Counted from the first letter of the stretch, positions 28,523 to 43,200 are shown. The stretch is 64,000 bases of DNA from Petrosia ficiformis (GCA_947044365.1 OX345644.1:5863577-5927576), one strand, 5' to 3'. The notes: generated by a model from the sequence alone, not told the origin. Translations and numbers: made by a program.

Positions 28523-29194
28523 GTGTAATTTGTATGAGTTTTGAGGGACAGTTGGGGACAATTTATAATTTTATTGTTTGTGGTTGCAAAATCCCCTACT
28601 CTTATGGGAAAACAACAACCTTAGTGCATGGTGTCACATATCCCATGACTTCAGAGTTTGCTCAGACTTGCCATAATCATCCACCACTGTTTGCATAGAA
28701 TACATTATAACTTTATAACTGCTGATGTTACATGCTATAAGCTGCTTTTAGGATGTTTTGTTATCAGTTCTTAAGTACATTTATAGTGGTTAAAGTGCTG
28801 ATATATAAACTGTGATTACTTCAGAATCCTATTTTGAAAGCTGTTAGCCAATATTAATTTACTTGGTCATTATGAACAACATTCCAATACCAATTGTAGA
28901 ACAATGTGACAAACATGCTTTCCAACACTTCAATTCAGCAGTAACAGTATGAATGGTATACAACATGCAATTGGGATAACAGGTTGAAATAACCAAATTG
29001 TTTTTGCCATGTATAACATTGCAAATAAGAATTTTACATCTTTGGTATTTAAAGGTTCATGAAGCTATAACATCAGACTCTGTAAAATTTGAATGTGGGT
29101 TGATATATTGTGTATTCTGTGGTTTTGGGGTGTGGTTATACTGTATATACCACCTGCACTTTGTATTGTATGGTGACATCACCATTGTATGTGT

Positions 29195-29343
29195 AGTATG
29201 CTAACAGTCCTATATACAAAATATAGCACCTGAGTTTTGTGTTCGAGGATGTGATATAGCCCGAGCCTGCGAGGGCTATATCACATTCGAGGGCACAAAA
29301 CGAGGCTCCTATATTTTGTATATAGGACCTGTTAGCATACTAT
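29195..29343. repeat. Foldback palindrome, copy 2
   Basis: Unit copy of 12027-12175 with both arms preserved. Confidence 0.8.
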
Positions 29344-29486
29344 ATATAATATATTGTATGATGGTGACGTCTCCTGCATAGTACTAGTGTGCACATGGAA
29401 GGTCTTTATGCAATATATAGAACTCACCACATCAAAGGGATGATGTCACCATCATACTATATAATATACATATATATATATATATA

Positions 29487-29718
29487 CAGGGTTTAATCCA
29501 GGGGGGGCACTGGGGGGGGCAAATGCCCCCCCCCCCCCAAGGATTCACATGACCAACCCCCCCCCCCCCCCCCCCCCCCGGTTTCTACAATTATTAATTT
29601 TGCCCCTTCAAGGACATATATCTAGATTAAACCCTGATATATATTATATATAATATATATAATATATATCAGGGTTTAATCTAGATATATGTCCTTGAAG
29701 GGGCAAAATTAATAATTA
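29487..29718. mobile_element. CAGGGTTTAATC MITE plus inverted partial copy, copy 2
   Basis: Unit copy of 12319-12550. The internal runs of 13 and 23 C have the same lengths as in copy 1. Confidence 0.6.
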
Positions 29719-29722
29719 TTAA

Positions 29723-29880
29723 CCCATAGCTTCATCATGAGTTACAGTATAATCCTCATGACATATATATTATATTATAAGTTACTATAGTCTGTTTACA
29801 CTCACAATGACCTCAGAATGTATAGTTTATATAGTTTAATGTCATGAGGATTATACTGTAACTCATGATGAAGCTATGGG
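29723..29880. mobile_element. Palindromic TTAA-flanked MITE, copy 2
   Basis: Unit copy of 12555-12712 with TTAA on both sides. Confidence 0.75.
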
Positions 29881-30561
29881 TTAATATTTGACATACACAA
29901 ACATACACAAAAAAGACTGGGAAGGATAATCATATGAAAATGGTGCAAATTAAAAGATTGTTGATCATTCCAAACTAAAGAACAAGTCATGGAGAATATG
30001 AATGACCAACCTATAGCAATTACTTTATTTTTGATGGAATATTGGTGAATTACAAGAAAGTTTCTCACTTTTAACAGATGCAAACCAGTTATTAAGCCAG
30101 ATAAAATTATTACTTATTTGAGTCCATTATCATCAAAAGTACTATGTTGTTATGGATACAGACATCTACTATCACAACAACTAATAACTTGAAGCACTGT
30201 TGATATAATTATTTGGGCACCCAAAGTGTTTGGAAACTTACAAGTACATGATTTAGCGGTGTGAAAACTGTAAAAGAATACATGAATACTTTTAAAATTC
30301 ATTCCATAATTGTTATACATGGTAACAGCAGTAGCAATAAAATAACTATAAAATTACAAATTATGCACAAACTAATAACTAAATTGATTGAAGTGTAAAC
30401 TATTATGTTGTTAGAAGTATAGACATGCTACTGCCACAACTACTAATTACTTAAAGCATAGCTATACAAACATACAAAATTATATTGAAGAAAAACAGTG
30501 CAGAAAACAAAAGAATGAGTGCAGAGCATGCAATACTTTAGTTCTATGTGCAGTATTTCTT

Positions 30562-32838
30562 TTAAAAACACTGTTTTGGTACGATGAAGTTAAATACATT
30601 CACTAGCATTTTACCAGGATAAAAATCATGGTAATCTGCGAATGCAAGATTTGTTCCTTCGTGAGGTGGAGCAAGAGTTTCCAAAAATATTACAGGCGTA
30701 TAGTTATAACTATTTGTCTCAATTCCAAACCATGTCCAAAACACACGGCCGTTTTCTAATGGGCATACTGCAATTACTGTGGATGGCCAAGGAGAAAGCA
30801 TACTATTGTTTTTTATTGTTCCCATGCACTTACACTTATCAGTGAACATCCAGTGTGGATTGGGAGGTCCAAAATTTAAACGAGAGCAGACACTTCTGTT
30901 TTGAACAAGATCTTTATTCACAATGAATGTTTCATTATGAATGAGATAGGCACTTGATACTGCATTTGAATTAAATAAAATAGTGTGTTGAGATTGCTGA
31001 CTCCAATCATAAATTACTTGCGTTGGCATTGGCTCATAGACATTTACTGGTAGCATTGTTGCAGTTAAGTAAAACTGCTCGGGCCAGCTTCTCAGTGAGT
31101 GTATTCCATCACATCCCTCGTATGAAAATCCATGACATTTTGGCTTCTTTAGAGATCGTTTTGCTACTTTTTTTGCTGACTGATTGCAAAAATCAATTGC
31201 TTCCTTTACTTGGGATGTGTCTATGCCATATGATGCAAAGCTAATAGTAGTAAAATTGCCCAAGACAGGAATACCAGATGGGTTTGTTTCATTGTTGAGA
31301 AACATTCTCCAAGGTCTCATTTTAGCACACTCAAACCAAATCCAATCAACAAACTGATAATTCTTACACTGCCACAGTACAGTTTCCACTCCTGAAGAGT
31401 TAACGGAACCGTAACATTTACAATGCCTGTTACCTAACCAGTTATGAGACGGAATTCTCCATCCATATTTAATCGGTCCAGAGCAATGCGTTATTCCATT
31501 GCCTTTCACAATTGTGTAAGATAAATCATCTATCGTTAGTATCTCTAAATCATTATCCAATATAACCAGCATAGCATTATTTGTGGAGCTATAGACCATA
31601 TCTGCAACTACTAACCTCTCATTTGTATAAGGTGTAAGAAGAACTGAAGCATTCCACTCTGATGGCCATTGTGGAGGCTCAATGCTGCAGGAACTTTTAT
31701 CCCCAATAGGTGGATTAACAACTGGAAAGAATCTTAGAGGTGGGGATTGTCCTGGCAATTTTGTAACGTACAAGTTACCAGTTTGCGAATCTACTGTTAC
31801 AGAATGAAACATAGTACCAGCACTTGAGTTATTGGACATATACCAATTTGGAATAAGGAGGCTGTCAATCTTACAATCACCAATGTCTTCAAGATTTTTA
31901 CAATTCATTTTGACAGCTACCATTGCCAAACCCGATTGATTATTTTTTGTATTCTTTGTGGTTACGATTACAAATTCCTCCTCATCTTTTGAAAAGAAGT
32001 CTATTCCATAAACAAGCATATTCACAAAGCACTTAAACTCACCTAAACACTTTCCATATTCATTGAAAACCTGTATACGATGATTCAATGAATCGGTGAT
32101 CCATATTCTATCACATTTATCAACAGCAATCATGTGAGGTAGATTGAACTCACCTGGATCAGATCCTGGTTGGTTTCTAGCGTTCCAAACATCCACAAAC
32201 TCAAGTGCTTGATTTAAAACAATCACTCTATTGTTTAATCCATTTAAATCACCATCAGTAATAAAGACATACCCTTTAGAGTTCCATGCAATATCTGTAA
32301 CTTTATCAAATTGTATTGGATTTATACTGGAACCGTTTGTATATTTTCCACATTTTCCAATGCTTTTGATAAACTCTCCATAGTAAGAAAACTGCTTGAC
32401 GCAATGACCATAGGAATTGCCAGCAAGTAGAGCACCAGCAAAGTCAGTTATCCAAACAGTGGCTACGGAAGGATCTGAACCATTCAGAGTTATTGAGTGA
32501 GGATAGCCAATCTCTTTTGTGTCCCATGACATTAGAAATGTTCCATTTGTGTTCCACAGAGTTAGTGGCGGCCACGATCGTTGAAGAACCAGGATATGAT
32601 TTTGAGGCAAGTTAATAGCAATGTCTGTAACATCCTGAAATTCAAATGAAGCTGCAAACGTTTTGTCCAAAATATACTGCTTTTCAAATTGGAAGGTTTG
32701 ATTAGTACTCCAAGCTGACCTGAGGCAGTTTGCCTGCAGCAACAAAAAGAAGAAAAGTATCCTCTCCTTTACATCAATACACACAGACATAGCTTGTATG
32801 AAATCTGTTGTCTTAATGTTAATTCCGTTCAATTTCAT
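30562..32838 (-). CDS. Secreted NHL-repeat protein, copy 2
   Basis: The 758-codon frame is the same as at 13394-15670, with no amino-acid change visible. The preferred start is again Met 17, at 32790. It is head-to-head with the third CDIPT copy. Confidence 0.85.
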   Translation of the reverse strand: MKLNGINIKTTDFIQAMSVCIDVKERILFFFLLLQANCLRSAWSTNQTFQFEKQYILDKTFAASFEFQDVTDIAINLPQNHILVLQRSWPPLTLWNTNGTFLMSWDTKEIGYPHSITLNGSDPSVATVWITDFAGALLAGNSYGHCVKQFSYYGEFIKSIGKCGKYTNGSSINPIQFDKVTDIAWNSKGYVFITDGDLNGLNNRVIVLNQALEFVDVWNARNQPGSDPGEFNLPHMIAVDKCDRIWITDSLNHRIQVFNEYGKCLGEFKCFVNMLVYGIDFFSKDEEEFVIVTTKNTKNNQSGLAMVAVKMNCKNLEDIGDCKIDSLLIPNWYMSNNSSAGTMFHSVTVDSQTGNLYVTKLPGQSPPLRFFPVVNPPIGDKSSCSIEPPQWPSEWNASVLLTPYTNERLVVADMVYSSTNNAMLVILDNDLEILTIDDLSYTIVKGNGITHCSGPIKYGWRIPSHNWLGNRHCKCYGSVNSSGVETVLWQCKNYQFVDWIWFECAKMRPWRMFLNNETNPSGIPVLGNFTTISFASYGIDTSQVKEAIDFCNQSAKKVAKRSLKKPKCHGFSYEGCDGIHSLRSWPEQFYLTATMLPVNVYEPMPTQVIYDWSQQSQHTILFNSNAVSSAYLIHNETFIVNKDLVQNRSVCSRLNFGPPNPHWMFTDKCKCMGTIKNNSMLSPWPSTVIAVCPLENGRVFWTWFGIETNSYNYTPVIFLETLAPPHEGTNLAFADYHDFYPGKMLVNVFNFIVPKQCF

Positions 32839-32920
32839 CAGTTTAATAAGACCACAGGAATGCGTGCGTATAGCGTGATTTAGGTATTACCTCCGTGATT
32901 AGGAGACATCATCAATCAAT
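32839..32920. promoter_or_regulatory. Shared NHL/CDIPT divergent promoter, copy 2
   Basis: Same 82-base gap as at 15671-15752, unchanged. Confidence 0.55.
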
Positions 32921-35900
32921 ATGGCTGAAAATATCTTTTTGTTTGTGCCAAATATTATAGGTAAGATAGTGAGTAATGTCTATTTTCTAATATAGTTACA
33001 ACGTGCAGAATTTTTAATACATATATAAATATATATATTATATAATTACATAATTATATATAATTATAATACATAATATTCATAGGATATATTAGAGTGG
33101 GACTAGCCTTTCTTGCCTGCTACCTATGGCTTACTCATCCTCTCACTGTTGCATTAATATTTGTGATAAGTCAAATGGTTCTAGATGATCTTGATGGAAT
33201 TGCAGCAAGAAGATTCGATCAAGGTCATTAATGTAAAAGTTATATAAATAATAAGTTGATAATACCTGACCGACAATGGTGCAGGTAGGAAGATGTTTTG
33301 TGTTCCTGCTGATGCTGAAATCCGAGGAATGGGCTACAAAACAGCCCAAAGGGTAAGCTATGGGGTGGGGATGTGCCCCCTCCCTCATGAAGTACTGAAT
33401 GCTATTGAAATTTCCATTGCAAAACAATAAGAAATAACAAATGATGATGTACAATAGTCATCCATGATCTATGTTGGCTAGTGTAATTATGAAGTACAGC
33501 CATAGTAAAGAATAGTAACAAAAACAACAACAATGCAATGTACTACAAACATATGCCATGTAAATCCATTAGATGTTATTGATTGTTATACATAATTATG
33601 TATGTACTAATTTCTCTGGAATGAGCAAGTAACATCTGTTGCTTTCACGTACAGTAGAATAGAAATATTGCATTGAAACACCTGTAACCAACTGAAGTTT
33701 AAAATAACTTATCACTTTTTAAATTGTAATAACCCATGTCATGATATAACCATTACTATGCTTTTCATATGAATAATAATTCAAAGTGATTGAAATGTTT
33801 ATTCAAAAAAATACTAATTAAAATGTCGCCGTTACTCCATTAGTACATTGCAGTACTAAATTGCAAATGGTTAATTCGCTTTATTACCTCACACAGTATG
33901 CTCAGCAAGGGGTTAAGCAATTGGTTCTGTCCATCCATCTGTCTGTCTGTCGGTCTGTCATGCAAAAACAGTCGGAATCAAACTTCAGACTGCTTTAACC
34001 CTATATGTAACATTTCACCCCTACGTGGTTTGGAGTGTATTCCTAGCATTACAAAGCTCTCCAAATGCTTGTAATGTAATTGGTGTCAGGCACAAGCCCA
34101 TGAAAATGGCTAAAAAGGTTGATGGTTTTTCGGCCGTCCTTTGGCCTAAATATTGACTACAGGGGAATTTTGAAGGGGGCACAACGCCCTCGTCGCCAAC
34201 GCAAATTGTAGTTTTAGTGACCCCACCCGCATGCTCTGGTGCGTAGCTGTAAAACCTGAAATGGTTGCTGTAGCTAGTGCCAAAATGCAGTAAGGTCATT
34301 TTGTTTGCCCCAGTTCCAGTCAAAAGAGAGAGAGCACTGCATTTGATTTAATCCTACGAAGCGCTTGGGGACTTTCGAGTCCCGGTAAGCAAGTTGGTAG
34401 AAGTAGTACTCCATGTCGGAAAAGGAGCCAAGTTTGTGGTAGAGAAAGTGAACGGTGGCCAAAATATATGCAATAGAGTCGCCAGTGTTGGAAATGGGAA
34501 GAATTTTGAAAAACAAGCTCAGTCCTCTAAGGGTTAATTAAAGATCTTCTAAACATATCAGTCAGCTAGAAAATAGTCATATGATAACGTATGCAATACT
34601 ATGCATACTTTGCTGAAGCTAGTGCAGTTCACATTATCTGTCCTGTCAGTTTAGAAAAGTTCACCATTTTTCAGTCAGTCATGCCATTCATAATAATTAG
34701 TTATCTTTGTGTCTATTCAAGAAACTGAACCTGTTCTGTCAATGACTTAGGTAATATTATGCAGTTTTGCGTGGGGTATGTGTTCTAGGAACATCTAGTT
34801 TATGGGCTTCACTGAGTTGTACAGGTTTGATTTTGATATCTTAGGCTTTCCTAGAATCTCTTCTGTGTGGTTAAGTAAGCTCCTCAGAAAATGTATTGTT
34901 AAAGTTGCATAGCTAAGAAAAGAGCTGAAAATGTGCCTACCCAGACACTAAATTTGAGTAAAAAATTGAATGGTTTTTGAAGTACCTACAATAATTATTC
35001 AACTTGGTACAGGATCTATTTTTCTACCTGTTGGCCAGGTCTACTGTGGAAGTAATTGAACATTAAGACAATCTTTAATAAGTAATTGTATTCGCTTTTG
35101 CTCACTTCTACCATAACCCTCCAGGCTTGGTGGATAAAATTGTTAAAATAATTTTAGTATAATTATAGTTACAATGATGATTATAGATCGTATGTTCTAT
35201 TTATATGCTTGTAAAGAAAATATAATTTTACTGATTCAATTACTTCAATATCTTTTGTTCTAATAGCAACCATATTTGGAGGAACGCTAGACATTCTGAT
35301 TGACAGGTGAGAAATTAGCATACTTAACAATATTGCAATATTTTTTGGCATCTGTTAGTTGTGATTGAAGTTATTATGTAATTTCAAAAGCACAAAAATT
35401 TTATATCATTTATTTTGTATATCTGCATGTTAACACTTAACTGCTCTCACTACGCTGTAAAAGTATTGGTTGTTATAAAACATTTGGTTGATTATATGAA
35501 AACAAAATTGTTTAAATAACTTGATGATTGTAAGGATTTAATTGCATGTTGTGCATCCTGTTGAAGCCATGATGTCCTATTTTGTTAATAATAATTTTTT
35601 TTGTTTTGTGTCACTTCAGTATCTCTGCAGCAATTGAACATCTGCAACCACATAATTTATCAAAAAAACACACAAAACATTATAATTAGTTATTTGCTTC
35701 AATTAATATTTAAAATATCATAATAATTATTATGAATGCAGTACACAATGTTTTTTGGCATACATATTGCATATCCATACCTGTCAACCATGCATTGTGT
35801 ATATGTGCATAATCACACTTATAATTAATAAATTGTGATAATGCAATGAGCTACATTAGGCTAATAGCATGATTTTATAAGTTAATACTGCATGAATTAA

Positions 35901-38810
35901 GCACTACACACAAATGAACAGGGATGAAGGCATTGAATTACCAGGTTCCTAGATAAGAAAAGCCAAGCTCAGCTGAGGGTATGTATATTAGTTTGGGGAT
36001 GTCCAATTATTATAGCAGGGTTCTTATCATCACCTTTCATCAAACCAACATTTCAAGCTAATATACCAACTTGTCTATTATATTGTGTGAACCAACACAA
36101 AGGTTGTATATTTTTCGAGTATTCATTTTTACTGCTATATTAATAATTGGTGGAGTAGTTCCTTCTGTCCTTTACACATGGATGTACAGATGTGGAAGAA
36201 AGCTACATGTAAAATACACTCTTGGACAGTTCGCATTGCAAATAGCAAATTAGTTTACCCTGATGAAGGCTAGAGTATCTAATAGTGGTGAAAACCACTA
36301 TATCTAACTACACACAAAATTGTATTAGTCATTATGATGGAATATTTATCTTATACTATCACTAATTAAATTTCTTTATCTCCTCCTCATATCAACAGGT
36401 GTTCACTTATGATATTTCTAATGGGCTTGTGTTCCATATATCCAGAATATATGCTTGTTTTTCAATTAGCTGGATATCTTGATGTGAGCCGAATGTGGAT
36501 GAGAATGCACAGGTCTGACTAAAAAATAATTTATCAGTTACTTTAATAATTATAACTAATGCATGATCCCAAAGGGCTTACCCTATGATGGCTTCATATA
36601 TATAGGCTACTAGCATCTCTGAAAACCGAAATAACGTCCAGCAATTGGCAATTTTTGGACATTTTGCCTCTTTGTCTGGACATGTCTGGACAAAATTGCA
36701 TTTGTCTTGATAAATAGTTAGTTACATGTATATAAGAACAAAATTAGAACAGTAGCCTCAGAGCAAAGTTAACTATCAGTCAAGAGCACTCATAGCCTAT
36801 AGTATGTTTCTAATAATTATATCTTATTATAGTCATTTTCCAGGCAAAATCCACAACTTGCTGGTAAAATATTGTTTTGTCCAGATGTTTCTGCTGGACA
36901 TTTTCAAAAACTATTCCGAACACTGTCATATTCCAAAAACGCAATTATTATGCATACACTCCATTTTACATACTCTTTATAAATTGATTTGTTATTTCAA
37001 CCAATTTTATTGGTTATATTAGTTTCATAACAATTTCAATGTAACATTTATTTTTGAATATGAGTGGCCAATACAAGTAAAATTTTGTTAGTGAACTATG
37101 TTACCTAGAGTACATAAGCCTATACGTATTTGTACTCTTGACATTCATTTATAGTACATCAGAATATTTATAATAATGTAATATAAAGTATTATGTGGAA
37201 TGTACATGTACCATCATTTTCCCCCATTAGTAAATTAATCAGCCATGAACAATGATTTACATCACTAAGTAATTAGTAAATGAGCTAAATCATTCACATG
37301 GAACAATATTTGGCTCAATATTTTTGGCTTGAAAGCCTGTAGAAGTAAAATTGCATTCATAATTAATCAAATTAATACATCATTCCCAGGGGCTCAGTCA
37401 ATTAATGGACATGGTATGTAAAAGAACGCAAGCCTGAACCTGAACTATAGTCATAAATAACTCATAATATTGATACATAGAATGTTTAGAGTATTTTGAT
37501 TGATTATTCAGTATCACTCACCCCTAGTATAAACTCCAAGTAGCGTATAATAGTTGAAATACATTGCAAGAAGACTTGAAGAATTATATAAAAACCTTTA
37601 AATATAATTAAAAAATAACTATAATAGCTGTTGGGTTTTATGATTAACGGTCACCACAAAGTAGACAATCATAGAGATACAGTTTCTCCAAAATTATAAT
37701 TACTTTGTTCATACAGTTGCACATTGCAGGGACAAAAAGGTATTAAGGCATCCTCAAGCAGTCCAATACTTACCTTTTATTACTCTGAAGTAAGTATATA
37801 TGCAGATGTTTTAGCAAAATAATTATGATTCATTCTAATTGCTCAGTTAGGTCTCCACATATTCAGCTATGGATCTGAGTTGTTTTACGTTGCTCTTTAT
37901 CTTCTTTACTTCTCCATAGGACCAACTGGTATTTCGTTTATTCAAAATACAATCACATACATATATATACTATAAAATGTTATTTAACTTATTTTAACCC
38001 TCACTTGGTTTCAATGCAATATTAATAATAATTATGCTCCTACATACTAATTTCTCTGGAATGAGCAAGTAATATCTGTTGTTTTCATAGACACTATAAT
38101 GGGAACAATGAATAATACAACACAGGTTATACCTACATAATTATAATACTGTGCTATATGATTGTATTACCCTTTTTGTTACTATGCTTTATTATGACAT
38201 ATACTATATATACTAATCAATACGAATCAACTAGTACTTGTAAATATTATCTAGCAGGAAAAAGAAATTAGGATTGAGGAAAATAAAATTATATTGAAAC
38301 TCAATCCTGTAACCATTTATAGGTTAAAATAACTGATTATGTACTAGTGCTGCAATGATTATGTCATAACCATGTCATATCACAACATTTTAAATTTTAT
38401 GGAAAAGAGATTTTATTCCTTGAAGCTTGTTTATAATATATAGCAATGTTTCTACCATTGTGACCTTAACAGTAATACAGTAAATATACATCACATATTC
38501 AATGGTTATGTACTGATGTCACGACATAAAATGCTATGACATATGACATGGAAAATGTCCATATTGTGCACATTGGAGCAATATTAATTTAGTGTGTTTC
38601 TGTTTGCAACTTCTGTAGCCAAGGTAATTATGTGTACTTTATTTTTATCTAGTTACGTTTGGCAGTTATGAAGTTGGTCTATGGCAGATATTTGCAGCAG
38701 TCACATTTCCAATAGTCTGTATTAAACAATTGTTTAATATTGTAATCCTCAAAATCAGTTGTCAAGACATAGCTGCTATTGACTTAGCCAAGAGAGAGAA
38801 ACATCATTAG
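32921..38810 (+). CDS. CDIPT: CDIPT, copy 3 (complete)
   Basis: Exons 32921-32960, 33086-33223, 35267-35306, 36399-36512, 37717-37789, 37847-37928 and 38653-38810 encode the same 214 residues as copy 2. It ends 28 bases before the tandem unit becomes diverged (about 38,838). This copy is the one next to the unique DNA that carries the kinase gene, so its 3' flank is the best candidate for the original locus. Confidence 0.93.
33999..34533 (+). mobile_element. piggyBac-like MITE in CDIPT intron 2, copy 3
   Basis: Unit copy of 16831-17365 with TTAA on both sides. Confidence 0.75.
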
Positions 38811-39411
38811 TGTGAAAAATATTGATTAGCTTTGTAATTCATTCTTTATTTACAATACATTTGAAATTACAAAGTGGAGCTGTAAGTAATTCTGTGTAAG
38901 AAAAATAGCTGCGGTGTTGAAGTCAAAAGTTAAACTACAATGTACATGTGTTGGACAGCATGTTTAAACAGAAACAGTTATAATAAATCGATAATTATGT
39001 CATCATAAAAAGTATTATATTATGATTGACCATTTACATAGCTAACTGGACTCTAGTCATCATTTTGTTGTTACTTCACGAGGTGAAAACTACCATTAAC
39101 TCTAATAGGTGTTTTTTTTATCACAATACGTATAAACTCACAGTTTCCTGCTGGACTACAATAAATTTATACTTATATCTAACACTATTTACTCTGGCTA
39201 GCCTTTGATGTAAGCTCTGATTTAATTTATTAATAACTACACCCTTAACAAAGCTTGACTCCCTAGAAAGTATTGTAGAACGGAGGCATCGTTTAACATA
39301 TGACATTGCATGTGTCCTCTTAATTAAAACATCAGACAATTTTTTGTAATAACCATTATGAAGGGACCAAATAAAGTATTTATGATGACGCAGGCATGAC
39401 AACATTTTGAC
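34817..39411. repeat. Tandem 17.2-kb unit, partial copy 3
   Basis: Copy 3 matches copy 2 exactly by eye up to about 38,838. From there to 39,411 it shows scattered substitutions and small indels; examples are near 38,840, 38,911, 39,115, 39,297, 39,335 and 39,380. Homology stops after 39,411. This right end parallels the diverged left end of the array. Confidence 0.85.
37367..37456 (+). repeat. GTCAATTAATGG dispersed repeat, copy 3
   Basis: Unit copy of 2971-3060. Confidence 0.6.
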
Positions 39412-39414
39412 CAT
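39121..39414 (-). other. Unrecognised 97-codon frame, diverged copy
   Basis: Diverged version of 4722-5021. About 80 C-terminal codons are shared, with a few replacements such as Ile to Val. The N-terminus differs because of a 4-base length change near 39,380. Confidence 0.2.
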
Positions 39415-40255
39415 TATGCATAAGATCTATGTATGTTAAAAACATTTCTACTATATATTATAATAATCACAATAGCAGCTAAAAAGTTAGAAAACATTTC
39501 TGTGCTTATAACAAAATGTACGATCGATTATATTCATAGGGAGTTGTGAATAAGATATTCCATTAACTGGTTGCCTTTCAGTGTGTGATGCTTATTTCTG
39601 TTCTTTACTCCTCGAGTTATTATTATTTGGATCCTCAGATACTCTATTCATTGATATCATTGTGCATGACTCAATCCTGAAACATGCATGTATATAGCTT
39701 GTTGATTAAAGTGAGTTCATCCTCCAGTCACACTGGGTGGAAATCATCAGTTAACCAGTTGAATCACTCTATATAGCATTTCCCAAAGGTGTAGTAGCAA
39801 AAGGTATACCTAAGAGCTATGCACTTTTCAAACTTATTACTAATGTTACTACTACCAGAAGCTACTTTTTCCTCAGTTGGAATTGTTTGTGGGGAGTTCT
39901 ACTTCATGTTTGTGATAATTGGAAATTCATAATTATAAATACATTTGCTGTTTAATATCTCAAAGAACAATAACACAATCACTATATCAAGAATACACTG
40001 CAATATATACAATAAATTGATTTGCAAAAGGTGAGAGAGTGGATCATTTAAATTACCCCTATATATAATGATAATAATTATACATTACAATCACTTTTGC
40101 TGATATATGACCAATTATAATAATAATAGTTTTATACTTACTCAAAAGGTTTTGGTTTTACTTAACCAACTATATAAAAGTATTGACAATTAATGTTTTT
40201 TAAAAATCCGATACAGTAGCTAAACACACTCTCTTATTAGGTTGAAATTTTATAC
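39412..40255. other. Unique intergenic DNA right of the array
   Basis: No homology to the tandem unit and no recognised exon. It is AT-rich and contains the 3' flank of the kinase gene. Confidence 0.4.
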
Positions 40256-43200
40256 TTAAGTCTCATTTGTAGTAAACGCCTGGGTGAAGTCTATATATCC
40301 AGCCAATGGTTCTAAAATCTCATTCAAAATCTGGACTATGTCTGCAAAGGTATATCTCTTGTCTGGACTTTCATTCCAGCAGGACAAAATTATAGTGTAA
40401 CTAAAAAAAGAAAATGTAACTAAAGTATATAGTTCATACTAACTCACATTTCGTCAGAACATGCACAATTATTTGGTTGATCGAGTCTTTCTCCAGTACT
40501 AAGAAGTGTAATAACCTCCTTAGCATTGAAACCAGGATAAGGGATAATACCAAGACTAAATATCTCCCAACATACTACACCATATGACCACTGAGAGATA
40601 ATAATATACATGACTAATGATTTGTTAAAATGATTCACTAACCACATCTGTTTTCTCGTTAAAGTACCCATCACGAATGCTCTCCAATGACATCCATTTT
40701 ATAGGTAGTTTCACTGGTTCATTTGAGTCTTTATCTATGGTTTGTCTATAGTAGTTAGTGCAGTACATGTCTTCAGCAAGTCCAAAATCACCCACCTTTA
40801 TAATTCCATGAGATGAAATCCTATAGGAACAAAACATTAAGAGTGTAGACCTCACAAGAATTATATATATATATATGCATACATGCAATTTCGTGTTGCT
40901 AGATCTCGATGTACAAATTTCATTTCAGCTAAATACATCATGCCATTAGCTATTTGCAAACACATTGATAATAGCTGTTTTCTACTGTCTAGGATAATAT
41001 CTTCATCAGCATTTGCTGAAACTGTTAGATTAGCTCTCTCTCTCTTTAGGTAAGAGAGAAGACTCCCTTCATTCATGAATGGCATTACTATACATGGAGC
41101 ATCTCCATGATCAAAGCAGACACCAATAAGAGGTAAAACATTTAAATGATCAAAAGATTTCATCTTTAAGCTCTCTCGTATAATATCATCAATATCAGAT
41201 TTACTGAATATTCCTGTGTATGAAAGAAATTGAGATGATTGTAATCATTATAATACACGAATAAATAAACCTTTGAGTGTTTTAACTGCTACTGCTTGTG
41301 GCATAACACTGAAGTCTGATTCATGTGTAAGTAGAGCACGATATACAATACCAAATTCACCTGTGAAAGGAATTAATAACACTTAATGATGGACTTTTTT
41401 ACACAGATATCATCATAATATGCACAAAATGTACTTCTTATATTGTGTTGTGGCGGTTCCTAATTTCTTGGACCAAAACATTACGTGTATTAATGATAAT
41501 TATTTCAACTATTTGATTTGTTATATGGGTTCATTATAACTCTTGTTTTCCATGTATTTGCCACAGCTTTCTATATTGTGGCCATATAAATATGGACTCT
41601 TTAGTGTGCACTCCTGTTAATGTTTAACAGCAGTCATGTTATACATGTGTGTTAATTAATGCATAACAAAGAATGGATATTTACAGGTTTACATGTTAAC
41701 TCTCACCTTGACCAATCTTTTCAATTAGCTTTAGTCTTGATGAAGGAATCAAACTGCTATAGAGCTCCTCTAAGGGCACTTCTGTTCCAATCCTATTTTG
41801 AAGAATCCTTTGAATAACTTTATTTCTTTCTTCCACGATAGAATAATCTAATGGACATTGAGAAACGTTATGATAATGATACACATAATTCAATAGTATT
41901 CATACCATTTCTGTTCACTGTATTATTCAATTCGCTCATCCTAACAATTCTATGTATGTAAAAATTATAAGTTATTATAGTTATTACAACATTTCCATAT
42001 GCACTACATTAACTGATTTGTCACAACACTTACTGTGTACTTTTCTTTCTCTTATGCTTTAATACAAACAATAATATCACAAACAGTACTGCACTAGTAA
42101 AAACTATAATAATTGATACAGTAACTGTTACTGAAATAATGATTATGAGAGATTCATCAATACCTGGAGACAGAAAGAACAAAAACATTAAAAGCTTATA
42201 TATAAAAACAGTACTTGAACATACACAATAGTACAACTGTAATTTTGTTATTTATACTTGAACTCAAAGGAATGAGATACTAAAAACCTCTATGTTTTAT
42301 ATGGTGTTGCTTATTCATGACTATTCAATTATGTAGTATAATAATAAATTAGAATTTACAAATATATCCTTGCAAAATTCATAATACACACATATACATG
42401 CTAGCATATAAAAACAATTTGTTCAGCTGAGAAACATGCTTACAGCTATTTATATAAGTAGCTATTGATTATATGTAATAATTGTCATTATACCCATAAA
42501 TGTTTACCAAAAGCTACCAGCAAATACGGTAGTTTTGACCAGTAACAAATCACACTACATTACATCATGAACAAACCTAGTCAATGAAGCCTCTATGATA
42601 AAAACATTTATGCTATGTATGTTAAACTCAAACTGCATACTTTGGTTGTATACAAAATTGAACCTCACCCAATACATTATGAATATACATAGTCAAATAT
42701 AAAATACTTTAATATTTCAAGGAGTCCATTTCATCTGTACATCGCTAACTACTTAAAGCTTTTCTGATTTTTTACAATTATGTACATAGTACTATATGTG
42801 TTCCCTGTACATACGATTACAAGTTGTTCCATCAGTGTCTAGTAGATATCCATTGTAACATCCACAAGTGAAATTTCCATCAGTATTTGTACACGTTTGA
42901 GAACAATTGTCAGTATTCTTACTACATTCATCAATATCTGTATCAAATATAATGTACATGAACATAGTACTATATATGTTCCTGTACTTACCATTGCAAG
43001 TTGTTCCATCAGTGTCTAGTACATATCCATTGTAACATCCACAAGTGAAATTTCCATCAGTATTTGTACACGTTTGAGAACAATTGTCAGTATTCTTACT
43101 ACATTCATCAATATCTGTATCAAATATAATGTACATGAACATAGTACTATATATGTTCCTGTACTTACCATTACAAGTTGTTCCATCAGTGTCTAGTACA

